The notes: generated by a model not told the origin, from the letters alone. Counted from the first letter of the stretch, positions 22,280 to 35,835 are shown. The stretch is 64,000 bases of DNA from CAYXZL01 sp964469925 (GCA_964469925.1 CAYXZL010000004.1:1-64000), one strand, 5' to 3'. A program made the numbers and translations.

Positions 22280-24295
22280 TTATAGTGATCTTGATAGGTA
22301 CTCGCTGGATAGTTGTTCGACAAAATTATAGAGTGACAGCTCCTCTTGTTGCTTGGTTTTATAGGATCTGGCATTTACGCTTCTATTTTTTTGCTCTTGT
22401 TCTCACACGACAAGCAAATACGGTATCCTTAGCATTTCACCGTTTCTAATTTTTTTCGCGAATGAGTCAGACGAATCATCTACTTCTGATCTTATACTAC
22501 TCTTTTTGAGAAGATTACTTACCTCGTGAGCATAGCCTTGAAATGCCTCAGCTACTGGCACTACTCTTACTTGGATAGGAGCTAGCCAGATGGGGAATGC
22601 TCCCGCAAAATGTTCTATCATTACTCACATAAAACGCTCTAGAGATCCGCTAATCGCTCTGTGGATTACCACAGGACGCTCTTTTTCACCTTCCTCATTT
22701 ATAAAGCTCAGATCAAACCTTTCTGGTAAATTAAAATCACACTGAATCGTTGCCAACTGTCGCTCACGACCGATCGCGTCTTTAAACATAAAATCCAGTT
22801 TCGGCCCATAAAAAGCAGCCTCGCCCTCTATTCTCTTATAGGGGAGGTTGTTAGCATCAGCTGCTTTTTGCAAAGCAGATTCGGCCTTTTCTCGAACTTC
22901 GTGAGAACCAAGGTATTTGTCACTCTCATTATCCCTTACTGACAGTGAAACTCGATAATCATTGATCATTCCGAGCGTACCATAGAACTCAGATATAATG
23001 GATACTATTGTTGATACCTCTTGTGTTATCTGACCAACACGGCAAAACAAGTGTCAGTCATCTTGGGTGATAGCACGTACACGTGTCAGTCCACTCAATT
23101 GTCATGATTTTTCGTCTCTATAGACCGTTGCAGGCTCAAAGTATCTCACGGGCATATCACGATAGCTAAACTGGTTTGCGGCAAAAATCTGCATGTGATG
23201 GGGGCAGTTCATTGGTTTTACCATAAAATCCTCTTCTTTTCACTTAACCTGAAAGTTTTCCTTGTATAATTCATAGTGACCTGAACACTTATATAAGTCT
23301 GTTTTTGCCAAATGAGGAGTTCGCACCCTCTGATACCCCTTATCTTGGTGTAATTCCCATAGATATTTTTCTATTTCCTGGCGAATAATCATTCATTTGG
23401 GCTGTAGGAGAGGAAACCCAGCTCCCACCATATCAGAAAAACTAAATAGATTTAATTTTTTTCCCAATACCCTATGATCTCTTTTTCTCGCTTCTTCCAT
23501 CATCGTTTGATAACTTTCTAACTCTTCCTTTGTATCAAAAGCTATGCCATACAGCCTCGTCATCATCTGGTTTTTTTCATCAGCCTGTCGATACGCACCT
23601 GCTATTTTATCAAGTAGCATTGCAGATGGCTCTAGATAGACAGTATCATCAACGTGAGGTCAGGCACATAAATCAACAAACACTATCACGTTGCAATCTA
23701 ATCAATCTAGCTTGCCACTAAAGTAATGTGTCACCGACTCACACCGTTCCTTATATCACGGCTTGCAATCTTTGAGAAATTGGAACGCCTTTTCGTTAAT
23801 GGTATTTATATAATATGTAACTTGCGTTTCTCATTTCTCCTTGAGTTTATCGAGTAGCTCTAACTTAAGCCTCTGCCCCGTAGTTTCACTAATCAGGTAA
23901 CCCTCTTGCAGTGAACATGTGTACAACCTAAACTGTTGTCTTTCCTTCACCATTTGCCTCATTTGTTTTGTGAGCATCTTGAGTTCTTCTTCTCAGCATT
24001 CAATACCAGAAGTCAGACCTATATCGTAATAGAATCAATTTTCTAGAGCTGGCCCAGTACCGAGCTGTAGTGTCGGATCGATGTGTCTTTGAACTGCTTG
24101 TGCTAACATATGAGTTCGTGAATGACGCTTGGTCATTATAGGGAACACCTTTTCGTCTGACATGTTGCTATTGAGGGTATAAAACGCAGGTTTATAGTTA
24201 TTTATTTTGCTAGCAATTACAAAGTGGAGCTTATAAAAACTCCCATCCGAACGGTGTTGGACAGGAGCTTTTGCTGGTATTTTTCTATCAACCAT
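22280..24295 (-). CDS. thrS: Threonyl-tRNA synthetase
   Basis: Charges tRNA-Thr. 671 aa. Editing domain: RHSRTHMLAQAV, GTGPALENGFYYD and DLCAGPHV. Class II core: KRDHRVLGKKLNLF, KPMNCPHHMQIF (motif 2 region), RVRAITQDDGHLFC and ERPVVIHRAISGSLERF (motif 3). The anticodon domain begins FPIWLAPIQVRVVPV. CGA stands at two conserved Trp sites, AGAYWQAD (23588-23590) and GREWQL (22760-22762). The N-terminal ~60 residues do not show a clear TGS domain. The start is uncertain: ATG 24295 was chosen, with an AGGAG-like sequence only two bases upstream, and the frame is open further upstream. Confidence 0.92.
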
Positions 24296-24431
24296 CACTC
24301 CTACACCATGGTAGTGCCTGTAGTGATGTTTTTCTGTGTCCAGCTTCTCATTATCATTACTATGTAACCAATGAGCTAATTTCCTCGCATTGTAGCCATA
24401 TTTTCATTTTTTTCAATCACAGTTTAGTAGT

Positions 24432-25973
24432 TTAGTTAGTTGCAATGAATGCCTTTTTAGCCAGATCAACAGGGACGTCGTAGTATAATGCCACATCGGG
24501 CAGTGCATATATCGTAATACGAACTGTTGCCTTTAAGGCATCATCAACATTGATAATTTCATAAGTAAACCCTGGCGAAACCACGTCAACAAGACTATAT
24601 GTATTGATTATTTTCTCAACCATATGGATTACCACCTGATTGTTTGTGAAACCAGATGTTGCTTTTGTTTCTCATCCCGTTCCTATTAGCTCAATGCCAT
24701 CAAACACCCTGATTTTTTCACTTTGTTTGGATGATTGGTCAACCAATTCGTAACCTTCATAGGTCCCACCATACCGTTCATAAGGCATTTTTTTTACTAG
24801 TATTGATTGATCATCGGCATATACGATTGCCATCTCGCATTTCGCAAATTTCTCTTCATTGGGATCATTGGCGACAATCTTTACCCTCTCATCTGCATCA
24901 CAATCTAAGCTGTAGACATGTATTTCGTATCACGCATCTTCACATGTAGGACTACTCGTTCCCAATTGCAGAGGATAATATAGTTTACTACCTTTTTTGT
25001 ACAATTGACTGATCAGTGCAACTTTGTTGGGTCGCTGTGCATCGAGGTAGTTGAAATGACGACCATCTTCTAGTGAACAGGCTTTTGACTGACTGATAGT
25101 TGCATCCTTTATAATTGTCGCCATACATTGTTGTATCAGGTCTTCATCACCCTCATTCTTGTCAACATAACAGTCACTAAACTTCTTCAAACGAGGATCA
25201 ATGGTCTCTCATTGTCATTTTTCTATTACTTCACCACCAACTAAGCTTTTTGTTCATGGCTCTAGGTATACTACTGTGACTAGTGCACTGTAAATGGCGT
25301 TTTTTGCATAACCACGTATCAAGTAGGCGTTGCCGCCCAATTTCATATTTCAGTTTTTTATGCCAATATTGTAACTAAAGTCTTTGTCTCAAGGGGTAAA
25401 TTTATCAATCGTATCAACTCTCCCGTCTCAATCTCGAACAACTTCGATGTTCGCTATGTCACTTCTCACCTTGCCTTGTATTGTTAGTGTAGGTTCTGTT
25501 GTTCAAAACACACTATATACGAACTCATGACGTCAATCAAATATCAGCTGTCACCCCATAGCCTCTGCTCACTGGATCTCCGGCTCTATGTAGATGTCGC
25601 TTATATTATCTTGAACAGGCTTTGTTGCTCACGCCGCTTCGTAACTCACGATGACTTTACTTGGACCAGGAAAACGTGCTAACAATCCAACATCTACTGC
25701 ACGGGATCAGCTATAGGTCTCTGCCTCAAACTTCAGCTGGAGTCCACCCAACATAGACCATGCCACTATCTGAACCTGTTTGTTTTTACTATGGTATGCC
25801 GCATCATAGATACGGTCAAGAGCACGCTGCTGTTGATCACGCGTCGCCTCGTTAACCACATTCGTTGTTTCTGCTATCTTTTGTTGTATGTTTGCTGGCA
25901 CAACAAGCTGAGCATACACACACGCCGTTGATAGCAAGATACACGAGATTGCTGTTCGGATGCCTTTTTTCAT
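24432..25973 (-). CDS. Secreted hypothetical protein
   Basis: 513 aa, no family recognised. The N-terminus MKKGIRTAISCILLSTACVY, continuing to AQ, is a signal peptide. It is followed by a helical segment (NVVNEATRDQQQRALDRIYD) and a long beta-rich region with Asp/Gly loops and several Cys (KFSDCYVD, QQCMATI, SKACSLEDG, SLDCDADE). At least twelve UGA glycines keep the frame open. It precedes thrS on the same strand. Probably a surface or periplasmic-like protein. Confidence 0.75.
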
Positions 25974-26244
25974 CGCCTACTTTTTTCTAAAGACTTTCTT
26001 TAGTGTATGTATTTTATTAGCTTCTGCAATTCATAGGTATGTTTCGTATATTTTTTCTCTACCACTCATCTGTGTTTTTATGACATTTTCAAAACTAGCC
26101 ACTGAGGTTAGCAGTTTTTGTTTGATTGTTATAGCATGTATACACAAAGCATTTTTGATTACCATATTGTCTTTTATGATTCTTTTTGTAATCTGCAGTT
26201 GTATTGCTGTCCTGCAATATTTTATTTTTTTGTAAGAAATACGT

Positions 26245-27870
26245 ATGAAGCTGATTTTTGTGACGTGAGGAGTCATTTCTGGATTATGAAAGTGAATTAC
26301 TGCTGCATCCATAGGGAGATTACTCAAGTGATCTGGATATCGTGTCAACCTCATCAAACTTGATCCCTACCTCAATGTGGATGCGGGAACAATGTCTCCC
26401 TATAGGCATGGAGAAGTGTTTGTCACTGATGACGGCTTCGAGACAGATTTGGACTTATGACACTATGAAAGATTTGTTGATACTTCGATGACGAGAGATA
26501 ACAGCGTCACTACTGGTAAGATTTACAATACCGTATTGGAAAAAGAAAGAGAAGGAAAGTATTTAGGCGATGATATTCAGGTCATACCCCATGTCGTCAA
26601 TGAGGTGAAGGAAGCTATTATCAAAGTTGCGTCCTCCTACGATGTTACCATTGTAGAAATTGGCTGAACAATAGGCGATATAGAGGGTCCCCATTTCACT
26701 GAAGCTGCTAGACAATTGAGAAAGGATATTGGCAAAGAAAACGTTCTTTATGTCCACGTTGTTCCTCTCCTGTATCTTAGCTATTCTAAAGAGTTTAAAA
26801 CAAAACCTATACAACATTCACATAAAGAACTCACCAAACTTGGCATACAAGCGGATATCTTTGTATGTAGGTCTGATTATGCTATACCACAACACGTCAA
26901 AGATAAAATCTCACTTTTTTGTGATATAGATCCAGACTGTATCATCGAAAACATTAATTGCAAAAGTATTTATGAAGTACCTTTGCACTTTCAGCAACAA
27001 AAGGTTGAAGAGATTGTACAACGCAAACTCTGACTAGAGATTGTTCATTCCACCATTGATCAGCGATCTGCATGCGTTTCCAAGCTTCTCAATGCCACCG
27101 CAAAAGTCAGGATTGGCATGGTCTGAAAGTATGCTCATATACAAGACTCCTATATTAGCGTTGTCGAATCATTGCATCATGCTGCTGCTGCACACAACGT
27201 TGCATTGGAGATAGAGTGGATTCATGCAGAGGATTTTGAACATGAAGATAAACTATCGGACATCAAATCACGCATTGATGGGCTTATTGTTCCTTGAGGA
27301 TTTGGCACGAGGGGTATGGAAGGCAAGATCGCTGCGGCAACATTTAGTATGACCCAAAAGATACCCTACCTTTGACTATGTCTGGGCCTTCAAATGGCTG
27401 TTATTGCTTTTGCTAGACATAGGTGTTGACTCCTCGATGCCCATACTCTCGAAGCAGAAAAACCTACGACTCATCCTGTTATTAGTTTGATGCCTGGTCA
27501 ATCGGAAACCTTATCCAAAGGTGCTAGCATGCGTCTGTGATCTTATGATGCCATTCTTACTCCTGGTAGCCTTACCTCTTCACTTTATGAACGCTTCGGA
27601 CTCACTACCGAAACCGACCTTGGTTTACTGATAAGTGAAAGACATAGACATAGATATGAAGTCAATCCCGAATATGTTTCTCTCTTAGAGCAACACGGTC
27701 TCCTTATTGCTTGACGTAATCCTCAGCACAATTTGGTAGAATTTATTGAATTGCCTGAGCATCCCTACTTTCTTGCCACACAAGCTCACCCTGAATTTAA
27801 ATCAAGATTGGACAGACCGCATCCCCTATTTTATGGACTGATTCAGTCCTGCTTGCGTTGTGTGCAATAA
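26245..27870 (+). CDS. pyrG: CTP synthase
   Basis: Makes CTP from UTP using ATP and glutamine. 541 aa, typical. The synthetase domain starts MKLIFVTGGVISGLGKGITA, where three of the loop glycines are UGA, followed by LDPYLNVDAGTMSPYRHGEV, DLGHYERF and VEIGGTIGDIEGPHF. The C-terminal amidotransferase has the oxyanion and nucleophile elements LIVPGGFGTRGMEGK and YLGLCLGLQMAVIAF (catalytic Cys), and the His-Glu pair in ATQAHPEFKSR. One of the clearest demonstrations of UGA=Gly in the window. Preceded by a 271-base AT-rich divergent intergenic region. Confidence 0.96.
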
Positions 27871-27873
27871 GTT

Positions 27874-28806
27874 CTATATTCGTCTTTTCTTTTTGAATAC
27901 TATAATCATCGTGGTAGCTAGAACGATAATAAGTACTACCACTACCATAAATGCAAAGGGATAATCTTGGAAGGGAAGTAACACATTCATTCCATATAAT
28001 CAGGTAATGAATGTCATGGTTCCTACTATGGCCGTGAATATAGCCAAGACACCTACTACGGTATTTGTTTTCATATTCATTAGTGTGTTGTAGGTATCAG
28101 ACAGTGATCATGTGTGTTGATAAATAACCGATACATGGCTCGTCACCTTGTCGATCTTGTACTGCATATCTTCGAAATAGACATCTAATTCCCCCTTGAA
28201 AAACTTTAGAGCTGATTTTTGTAGTTCTGTGATTATTTCCCCATGGGGACTAAATGCATGCCTGAGAAAGATCGCATTCCTTCTTTTGATCATAAGATTT
28301 TCGAGCAAATCTTTGGGGATACTCTCATTATCAAACATTTTTTCCTCTAAGACAGTTATGTCGCTATTGAATCTCACCAGTGACTTTAGTACTTTGTCAT
28401 ACATTCCGTCAAGTAGTTTATACAGTACGTAATAGGGGGAGGTTTTGTAGTCTTCCTCACTACTTTTTGCCATTTCGTCTTGGTAGTCTGCTTTTATTTT
28501 CCTGACTATTTTTGTTTCAGAGTTTACGATAGTGACGAGAAAGGTTTTTCATAAAATAATAGAAAGTTCATTAAATACATACTTTTGCTTTTCTTTGATA
28601 TATTTAGGGAAATGAATAATCATGAATAGGTGATCGTCATATATATCTATCTTATCTTGTGTTGCAGTCTCCAACATATCTTCTATGATGATATCGTGGA
28701 AATCATAGTAGTCTGACAGCTCCTGCACTTCTGCTTCAGTTGGTGATGTTAAATGCATCCATTGCATATCCCCTATTGTCATGATGTTTTCTTTCATAGG
28801 CATCAT
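27874..28806 (-). CDS. corA: CorA-type magnesium/divalent cation transporter
   Basis: 310 aa. An N-terminal cytoplasmic alpha/beta domain (MQWMHLTSPTEAEVQELSDY; FHDIIIEDML) is followed by the long stalk helix (residues ~190-240) and two C-terminal membrane helices. The signature YGMN lies in FITGLYGMNVLLPF at the end of the first helix; its preceding Gly is UGA. The basic tail FKKKRRI is also typical. The gene converges with pyrG; their stop codons are four bases apart. Confidence 0.94.
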
Positions 28807-28907
28807 TGATTGCGATAAAACTGTGTACTCTTTTTTGCTTACAAAGTATACTATCTTGTTAAGGATTCGTCAATATACACGATACTTTTGCTATGTCATT
28901 AGCTACA

Positions 28908-29474
28908 ATGTCTTGAGAGCATGCACTTATTCCTATGAGAGCTCAACCTCTTCACTATGGGCACATTAATCTGTTGGTTACAGTTTCGCAACACTACCGT
29001 AGATGCACTGTGTTATTGTCCCCAGGCACAGATAGCGAAAATGATCCCTATAGCTTTGACTTGAGGGAAAAACGACTCACTCAGGCCTTTTCATTGTACT
29101 GATGTCACTATGCTATTCAACCGCTACCACGCTTCCCTTCTCCGTCCCATAGTCAGAAGACTTCAAAAGATATTTCCCTCATGCAAAAGAGGTTTGCTAC
29201 TATTTGATGAAGAAACTTTATCATCGTCAGTGGCAATCCCCATGTCATAGACTTGTGTGCCACTGTCTATCATTTTCCTTTTCTTTTCCTTACTCAGGAT
29301 AAACCGCTTGATTGGATGCTACCTGTCGACAATCCCTTTACAAAACTTGAAGCTAATTGATCATATATCCGTTCTTTACTGCACACTAGGCAGTTTGATA
29401 TAATAAGCCGCTTTGTGCCACCTTATGTACTCGACGATATGCAATCGCAGTTATTGCAAAACGATAACTGCTAG
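28908..29474 (+). CDS. Nicotinamide-nucleotide adenylyltransferase-like nucleotidyltransferase
   Basis: 188 aa. The N-terminal MSGEHALIPMRAQPLHYGHI contains the HxGH-type nucleotide-binding motif (HYGH) after a QPLH, as in NadM-type NMN adenylyltransferases. The C-terminal GSYIRSLLHTRQFD stands in for the ISSTxIR signature and is followed by RFVPPYVLDDM, also typical. The likely role is NAD synthesis or salvage. The start at ATG 28908 requires UGA as the third residue; ATG 28935 (MRAQPLHY) is the alternative. UGA glycines occur elsewhere too. Confidence 0.8.
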
Positions 29475-29508
29475 GATATACTCTTGTATCTTTGTTTTAC
29501 CAAACCTC

Positions 29509-29880
29509 ATGGACAATACTACACCCATCAATTATGATCTCGTTATTGCGGAGGCAATTGACTGTCAGAGCGATCAGCTCGTCAATGGCACCTGTACATT
29601 TAATGTCAATGAAGCAATTGGCATTAAAAAGTCTAATCCACATGATAGTGTCTGAATCGTTGTTCAAGATGTTATTCTAGCTGGAACAAGCTTTATCGGT
29701 ACTGTTCTGGTACTTGCGCTCATCACGTCAGGAATCATGATGATACTCTGAGGATCAAGCGGTAGTAGCTCTATGGCAAGTAATGGGAAAAAATGAGTAC
29801 TGTATTCGATTATCTGACTCATTCTTGTATTATCTAGCTATGCTATCATAAGACTTGTTCAGTTTGTAGCGAGAGGTTAA
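29509..29880 (+). CDS. Small two-helix membrane protein, pilin-like
   Basis: 123 aa. A hydrophilic N-terminus with two Cys (IDCQSDQL, NGTCTFNV) is followed by helix 1 (GTSFIGTVLVLALITSGIMM), a glycine/serine hinge (LGGSSGSSSMASNGKKG) and helix 2 (LYSIIGLILVLSSYAIIRLV). The hinge and helix spacing match TrbC/VirB2-type pilins and the pair of genes at 9170-10131. UGA codons lie in the hinge and helix 2. It shares its direction with the upstream nucleotidyltransferase. Confidence 0.65.
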
Positions 29881-29913
29881 GTCCAAACATTGACATATTC
29901 AAAAGAACAAATC

Positions 29914-32900
29914 CTAGTTTGACTGATCGCTGAGTGAAAACACCATAATTTGACTTCAACCTCATAGGCTACGTTGTACGATATTTGTTATTTCTTGTTG
30001 GAATCTTGCTTTATCTACTTGATACATTTTGAGGAGGTTTGCATATTGCAAGAAAATAAATTTCTCGTCTTCGGTGAGTTGCTCAAATTGGTCTTTAAAC
30101 TGTTGGTTTTGACTTGCCTGTAGCTGCACTGTCGCAAACACTTTTTTCGGATCAACTATCTTGCCATAGACATCGGCCAAATCTTCTACCGCTTGACCGT
30201 TCGGTACCCTTTGTGCGAAGATACTGAGGATAACTCAGCCGAGTTGATCAGCCTTATCTCTGAAAAATCTCGCTCAACCAAGCATGGTTCTTGCAGCGAT
30301 TTCATCAGACACTCATACTTGGCTCATGATGTTTTGCAACGAGGTACTATCTAGTTTGTAGGCGTATTTTACTCCCAAATTATTGGAATAATCTAATTTC
30401 ATATAGCCATCCATAATCATTCTTGTCATCATAGACATCACTCCATCATCAATGATAGCACCGTTCGCATCTTGTTGCATAAAGAATCTATAGAAAAGTG
30501 ATTTGTTCCCCTCTCCCATCACTACCGTTGCTATATTGGGATCAAGTACTATATACTTTGTTTTTTTGCCTTTCAATCTCAGGTAAGAGGCACACATATC
30601 ACCATCGGACATATGTTGCCACAGAGATCAGACCATTCCATCATAAATGATATTATGTTGATTGTTTAAAAAATACTGTGCATAGGTTCCCGCTATCCAT
30701 ATTCCGTCATCATCTTTTCTCGAGTTCGTTGCTTCCAATAAGTAGTTGTAGTGACCGAACTGTCTATTAAACACCTCTTTCCACGTATAAGGTTTAATCA
30801 CATCCTCTTTTGCACTCACCTGATTCCCCTGAGAGGTAATCACATAATCTTTCCCTATTGTCTGTTTGTAGTAGGTAAAAGGTCCACCTGCTCACTGAGA
30901 GGTAATCCTGGTCATATTAAACGCCAGCTGAATTACTCACCGAATCAGAAATGTTCCTAGAAGTACGGGAAAGACCTGATTGTAATATGGTAGCCTTGAA
31001 AGACTTTTTTTCATTTCATACAACACCATCACACATGATGCTATTGTCCGGAAAATTAGACCGGCTCAATACCACAATATTGCTGATCCTATCAACATCC
31101 ATACAAACCATCATACAAGTGTTGCCAGCAATAGTATTAAGAGCCTTTTTTCCCATGATACGAGTGCATGTACTAGTCATATAATCATGATGCAGTATAC
31201 TAATATTCGTATGAACCCGATATCAGTGTAGTAGCTTGATAGATTTTGGAGAGATCGATTATAGGAAATATTGAGTGGCACCAGAAACTTGTATGGTACC
31301 GAGATACTCGTTGCATCTGTCAATACGACTCTGGATGATCGATAGGTATTTACTTCTTTGATAGCATTGACTGCTAAGATGTCTCCTGAATCGACTTTTT
31401 GCATGAGAGTGTCTAAGTAATCGTATGCCTTACTTCATGGTCTGAACTTTTCGCGGATTCAGCTCATTGTTTCTTTGTCTCGAACAGAAAGACTCGCTCT
31501 CTGGACGCATAACTTTTTGGCCAATTCGTTTGTACTGTAACAATAATTAGTCCTTGGGAACAGGAACTTTAACAGAGCATAGCCCACCCTAATTGGTCAA
31601 TATTGTTTTTTTTCTTCATCACTCCACGTTTTAGGATCAGAGAATTTTCTTTGATCAAACCCAACATATCTTCATAGATCTTCTGCATAGGTTTCTCCTA
31701 GTTCCTTCATGTCTTTATACAAATTTTCGAGTGATCACCTTCACAAAGACTCTATTGAGCACTGATCAAAAGAAAGTGACCTTTTAGTACCTATTTCCGG
31801 TAATCCCGGGCTATTAGTTACTATCAATGTCCTCGGATCGATTTTTTTGGTACGATCTTGTGTGTGGTATCACATAAGATACTGCGTCATTATTGACCTT
31901 AGCTCAAATCACTCATTGTTCCATAAACGACCACTTACGATATGAGGTGTCTTGATGATCACAATAGCAAGGGCTGTCAGAGCGACCCACATGCTTATAT
32001 AATATAATCGCTGTCTTAATTTTTTTCGTTTGGTTATAATGTCGGGAACGAGCAACAGTGCTCATGGGATGAATTTTTTTCGTCACGATGCATCCATATA
32101 TTGAGCGATACTTCCCATTTGTAGTTTTGTAATCATACTTAGTGCCACCGCAGCAGCTCCTAGGAGGAACAAGGCCCCAAACCCTACTCCAACAAATACT
32201 AACAGGAAAATCAGGATATCTATAAACGCAGAGGGTTTGGCACTGATTGCCAGTGCAAAAAAAAGACTTGATACTCCCAAGTATTGCAGTATTTTGGAAC
32301 TGTTATTGTTTGTTGTTTGTTTAAAGTGGTTTAACATAATAAACCCTCCCATTACAGCAAGAAGAACTAGGGCCATCACACCTAAATCATTTTTGTTGTC
32401 AACGAATACGAGAAAAGCTCCCATTCAACTTGTTAATCGCAGTAATATCATAAACCGACCCAAAGAAAGTACCCGCCTGTCATCTCCCTTGTCCGAAGAG
32501 AAAGATTCTTCTACATCTTCTCCTTCTGCGTCATGTTTTTTCAGCCATTTTCTGATCTCTGCAATTGCTCACAGACCAAAACTCATTACCAAAAATCAGC
32601 TCATGAAATTCATCACGATAGCAATTGTATCAGGTGATAATCGAAAGAAGTTTGCTATTGGCTTAATGAGTGCAAACCAAAAAGCTATGAAGGCATACCA
32701 AATATTTCATCATCCAATAGGGAAAACTCATGAGTTGTTTGCTCGAACTTTGGGGATAAACATGTATGCATGGTTAGCATCCCAAGCTGTTGGGTAGGGA
32801 ATAAACGAGAGCTGTAATCAGTAATTTATGTATAAAATGGATAGTATGAATAGAACAAACATGAGAATAGTTTGAGTGTTTGTTTTCATTTTTTTCACTT

Positions 32901-33513
32901 GAAACACTTTTAGCTGTGTCATCAGGAGAGTGGTGTAGATAGCTACTTCTTTTTTTTGTTTTCGAATGATGAATATTCATCCGAGGAACAACAACCAGAC
33001 TACAAGTGGGTAGAACAGTTGTGCTACGGTTAAAAAATGATTCAGTAGCATAAATGTCGCCAAACCTATACCAAACACCAGTAACATTTCCGTCAATGTA
33101 TGTTCTTTGAATTTTACGGTTTTTTCGTTAATCCGTGTTCACAATGATAATAAAGCAATGATGACATAGGCCAACAAACTTACCAAAACGGCAGTGTTTA
33201 TTGCTATCATCATCGCACCACCAGTCCCCATAATGTCTGATTTATATCAAACGTGTGCTCGAGCAAATAATATAGTGCCTATCAACATAGCCCGGCCAAC
33301 TCACTTTCGTGTTATATTTTTTGCATATGCTACATATAAGGCAGGTATCGCAGAAAATAATATCCCCTTCACTATCATTCGCCATCCACTACTGTTTGAC
33401 AACATATTGTTGTAATAACTATGCTGTGCCATGAATGCTGAGAAATTTTCTAATCAGATGATTGTAGATACGAAAATTAGCAACGCAGCGACTGTCCAAT
33501 GCCATCGTTTCAT
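29914..33513 (-). CDS. Giant multi-pass membrane protein, glycosyltransferase-like
   Basis: 1199 aa. The first ~650 residues contain some twelve or more hydrophobic helices. A conspicuous loop, AWDANHAYMFIPKVRANNSG, and a region around residue 690 (ALAIVIIKTPHIVSGRLWNN) sit among them. Further helices occur at about residues 790-860. The rest is a large soluble domain ending in Gln/Lys-rich helices (VQLQASQNQQFKDQFEQLTE). The combination of many helices and a C-terminal extracytoplasmic domain recalls the GT-C class (STT3/PMT), but I see no diagnostic DxD that proves it. It starts 33 bases after secD and is probably co-transcribed. About thirty UGA glycines. Confidence 0.7.
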
Positions 33514-33546
33514 GAGTGGGAAGATGAGTGTTAAAAAAAGAGGTGC

Positions 33547-35745
33547 TTATTTTTTGTGGCGGAGCACTAATAACAATTCTCTTGTCAATGGCACTAGGCC
33601 GAACAAGATCAATAGTATTGAGATGATCATCATAGAACCAAACCCCTTGAACACGTTTACACCCATCATGAATAGTAAAAGAGCTATCAATCCTGTACTG
33701 AGATTCCCGTCCCTGATTGGGAATCGTGATCTATTACAAGCCTCAATAATTGCATCCTTTTCGCTCATTCATTTTTTTTGTTTTTCTTCACGAAGCCTCT
33801 CCAATACCAATATCGTCGCGTCCACACTCATTCCAACTGTCAGAATAATCGCTGCCAAGCCACTCAAGGATATCACGTATCAGATCAACTTCAATACACC
33901 ACCAAGATAGATAATGAACGTCAATAGTACAAACAGAGATACTAACGAATGACGCTTACCATACAGAAGTATCATATACAGATAGATCAAAACAATACCT
34001 AGCAGACCAGCCCACATCATTCCCTTCAGAGCCTGTGTACCAAGTGTTGGGCTAATCCTTTCTTCCTGTGTCAAAATCAGTGGTGCTGGAAGTGCCCCCT
34101 CATTGAGATCTTTCACGAGTTTTTTGGCACTTTCAAGATCAAAGGACCCTGATATGAGAGTTTCTCCACCACAGATTTTGTCCTGAATAACTGGATTTGT
34201 TTTCAAAACCCCTCCTACAAAGATAGCCATTTGCCTACCAATATTTTGTTCGGTGATGTTGCAAAATATGCTCTTACCCTCATCATTAAACTGAACTATC
34301 ACTGCTGGCTCTCAGAGCTGTGTTTGTCCTATTCTTGCTAATTCAAAATATGCACCATTGAGTAAATTCGCATCTATAGGATCCTTCGCAGGTACTCGTG
34401 ATGATATATCTTTGACAAATATTTCCTCATATGAGTACACCCAATCTGTTTTTAACTGTTTCTCGATACTTTCTACTTCACTCGCACTCACTCCCGCCAT
34501 ACGATGTATATCATACATGGATTGATCTGTCGCTTTTTTATTTTTTGTTCCTACAACATATGATATCGCCTCTGTTGGGTAGGTTTTCCATGAAATATTC
34601 TCTGTTGGTTCTGTGAAGGCAGGGACAACGCCCAACAAGGCGGACTCCTCTAACCATCCTTCGTATACTTTCATCAAGCCCGATGAAGTGAGAGCTGGTT
34701 CTTTACCATCTTGTAAGTCTTTGACTATTTCATCAATATTGGGCACACTTGTAGCATCATATTGATATACTATCGCATCATAGGCCCTTTGACCTGAGAA
34801 AACTGGTCCATTGTTGTAAATAAATTCTTGATCAGATGCCACGTAGGTTGCTTCTCCTGATACGCCTTTATTGTTGGTTTCGTAATCTTGTGAGTAGTTT
34901 TTTTTATTTGCTACTGCGATCGCTTCGAACTTGGTGGCTGTAACTTGCTCAACTGCGTTCGATGACCTATCGAGCAATCTCAGAATTACGTACCCGTTTA
35001 GGTCTTTCAGCCCCTGATTTTCGTAGACAGGAGAAAAATCCTGGTATAGTCACTCTAGTAACTGAGCATAGACTGCACCTGTTGCTGCGGCATTGAGTGT
35101 GCCCACATTATTTTTGTACATTGTAGGCATGTTTTCTAGACTGACTTTGTTGTTGAGCGTGTAATAAATGTCATCTGATTGCTTATTTGACGCCACGAAC
35201 TCAAACTGTGATGGGTCTTTTAGTACTTCCTGTAACATGCCCTGAGCCAGTTGTTTTCTTGCAATTTTTTCTTGGTCTCCTGCCTCTTCTTGTCTTTGTA
35301 ATTTAAACTCTAATTCGACCGTTTTCCCTATGATGGCCTTTGCCTCATCTACATCTTGTACTCAGCCCAACTCAACGACTACGTATTCTTGATCATTGAG
35401 CGTGGTTGGGTAGGAGTTATAATCACTGACGCCAAGTTTTGATATCCTATTGTCTATCTGCGTCAATATAATTTGTTCTGCGGTTCTTTTTGCTTGTGTA
35501 AAGGCAAAGTTATCTTTGAATTGTTCTTTATATTTTGAATAGTCGATCCTATAACTCAATCTTGTACCTCCAGCTATGTCCATACCAAGCCTAAAACTCG
35601 ATAAGCCATCGGGAGTGAGAATCAACTTATTTGCTCCTGTCTCTGTGTCTTTTGTCCATCAGACAAAGAAAATCATTATGAGTGATAGGAGTACGAGGGA
35701 GGACAGTACAAACAGCTTTTTGTTTTTTTGGTACAAACGGTTCAT
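33547..35745 (-). CDS. secD: Protein translocase subunit SecD
   Basis: Proton-motive-force-driven accessory subunit of the Sec translocon. 732 aa. An N-terminal helix (LFVLSSLVLLSLIMIFF) precedes LGMDIAGGTRLSYRID, the SecD signature (usually LGLDLxGG). A large extracytoplasmic P1 domain of about 450 residues follows. The C-terminal helices have VGMSVDATILVLERLREE (family TxGxxVDANVLIFERIREE) and end GLVPLTRELLLVLRHKK. The P1 region is longer than in Escherichia coli SecD. No secF is adjacent; the next gene is the giant membrane protein. Confidence 0.92.
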
Positions 35746-35835
35746 TTCAGCGATTTTCCTCTACAATATAAAGATGTGGTGTTATGTGTGTAACGTGTCA
35801 TGTGTTAGTGTTTTATGCCTATTTTGCAAGGCTAG

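Noticed and set aside
32237..32797. Long plus-strand ORF of 186 codons
   Set aside because: It is antisense to the giant membrane protein, whose frame has clear transmembrane coding patterns.
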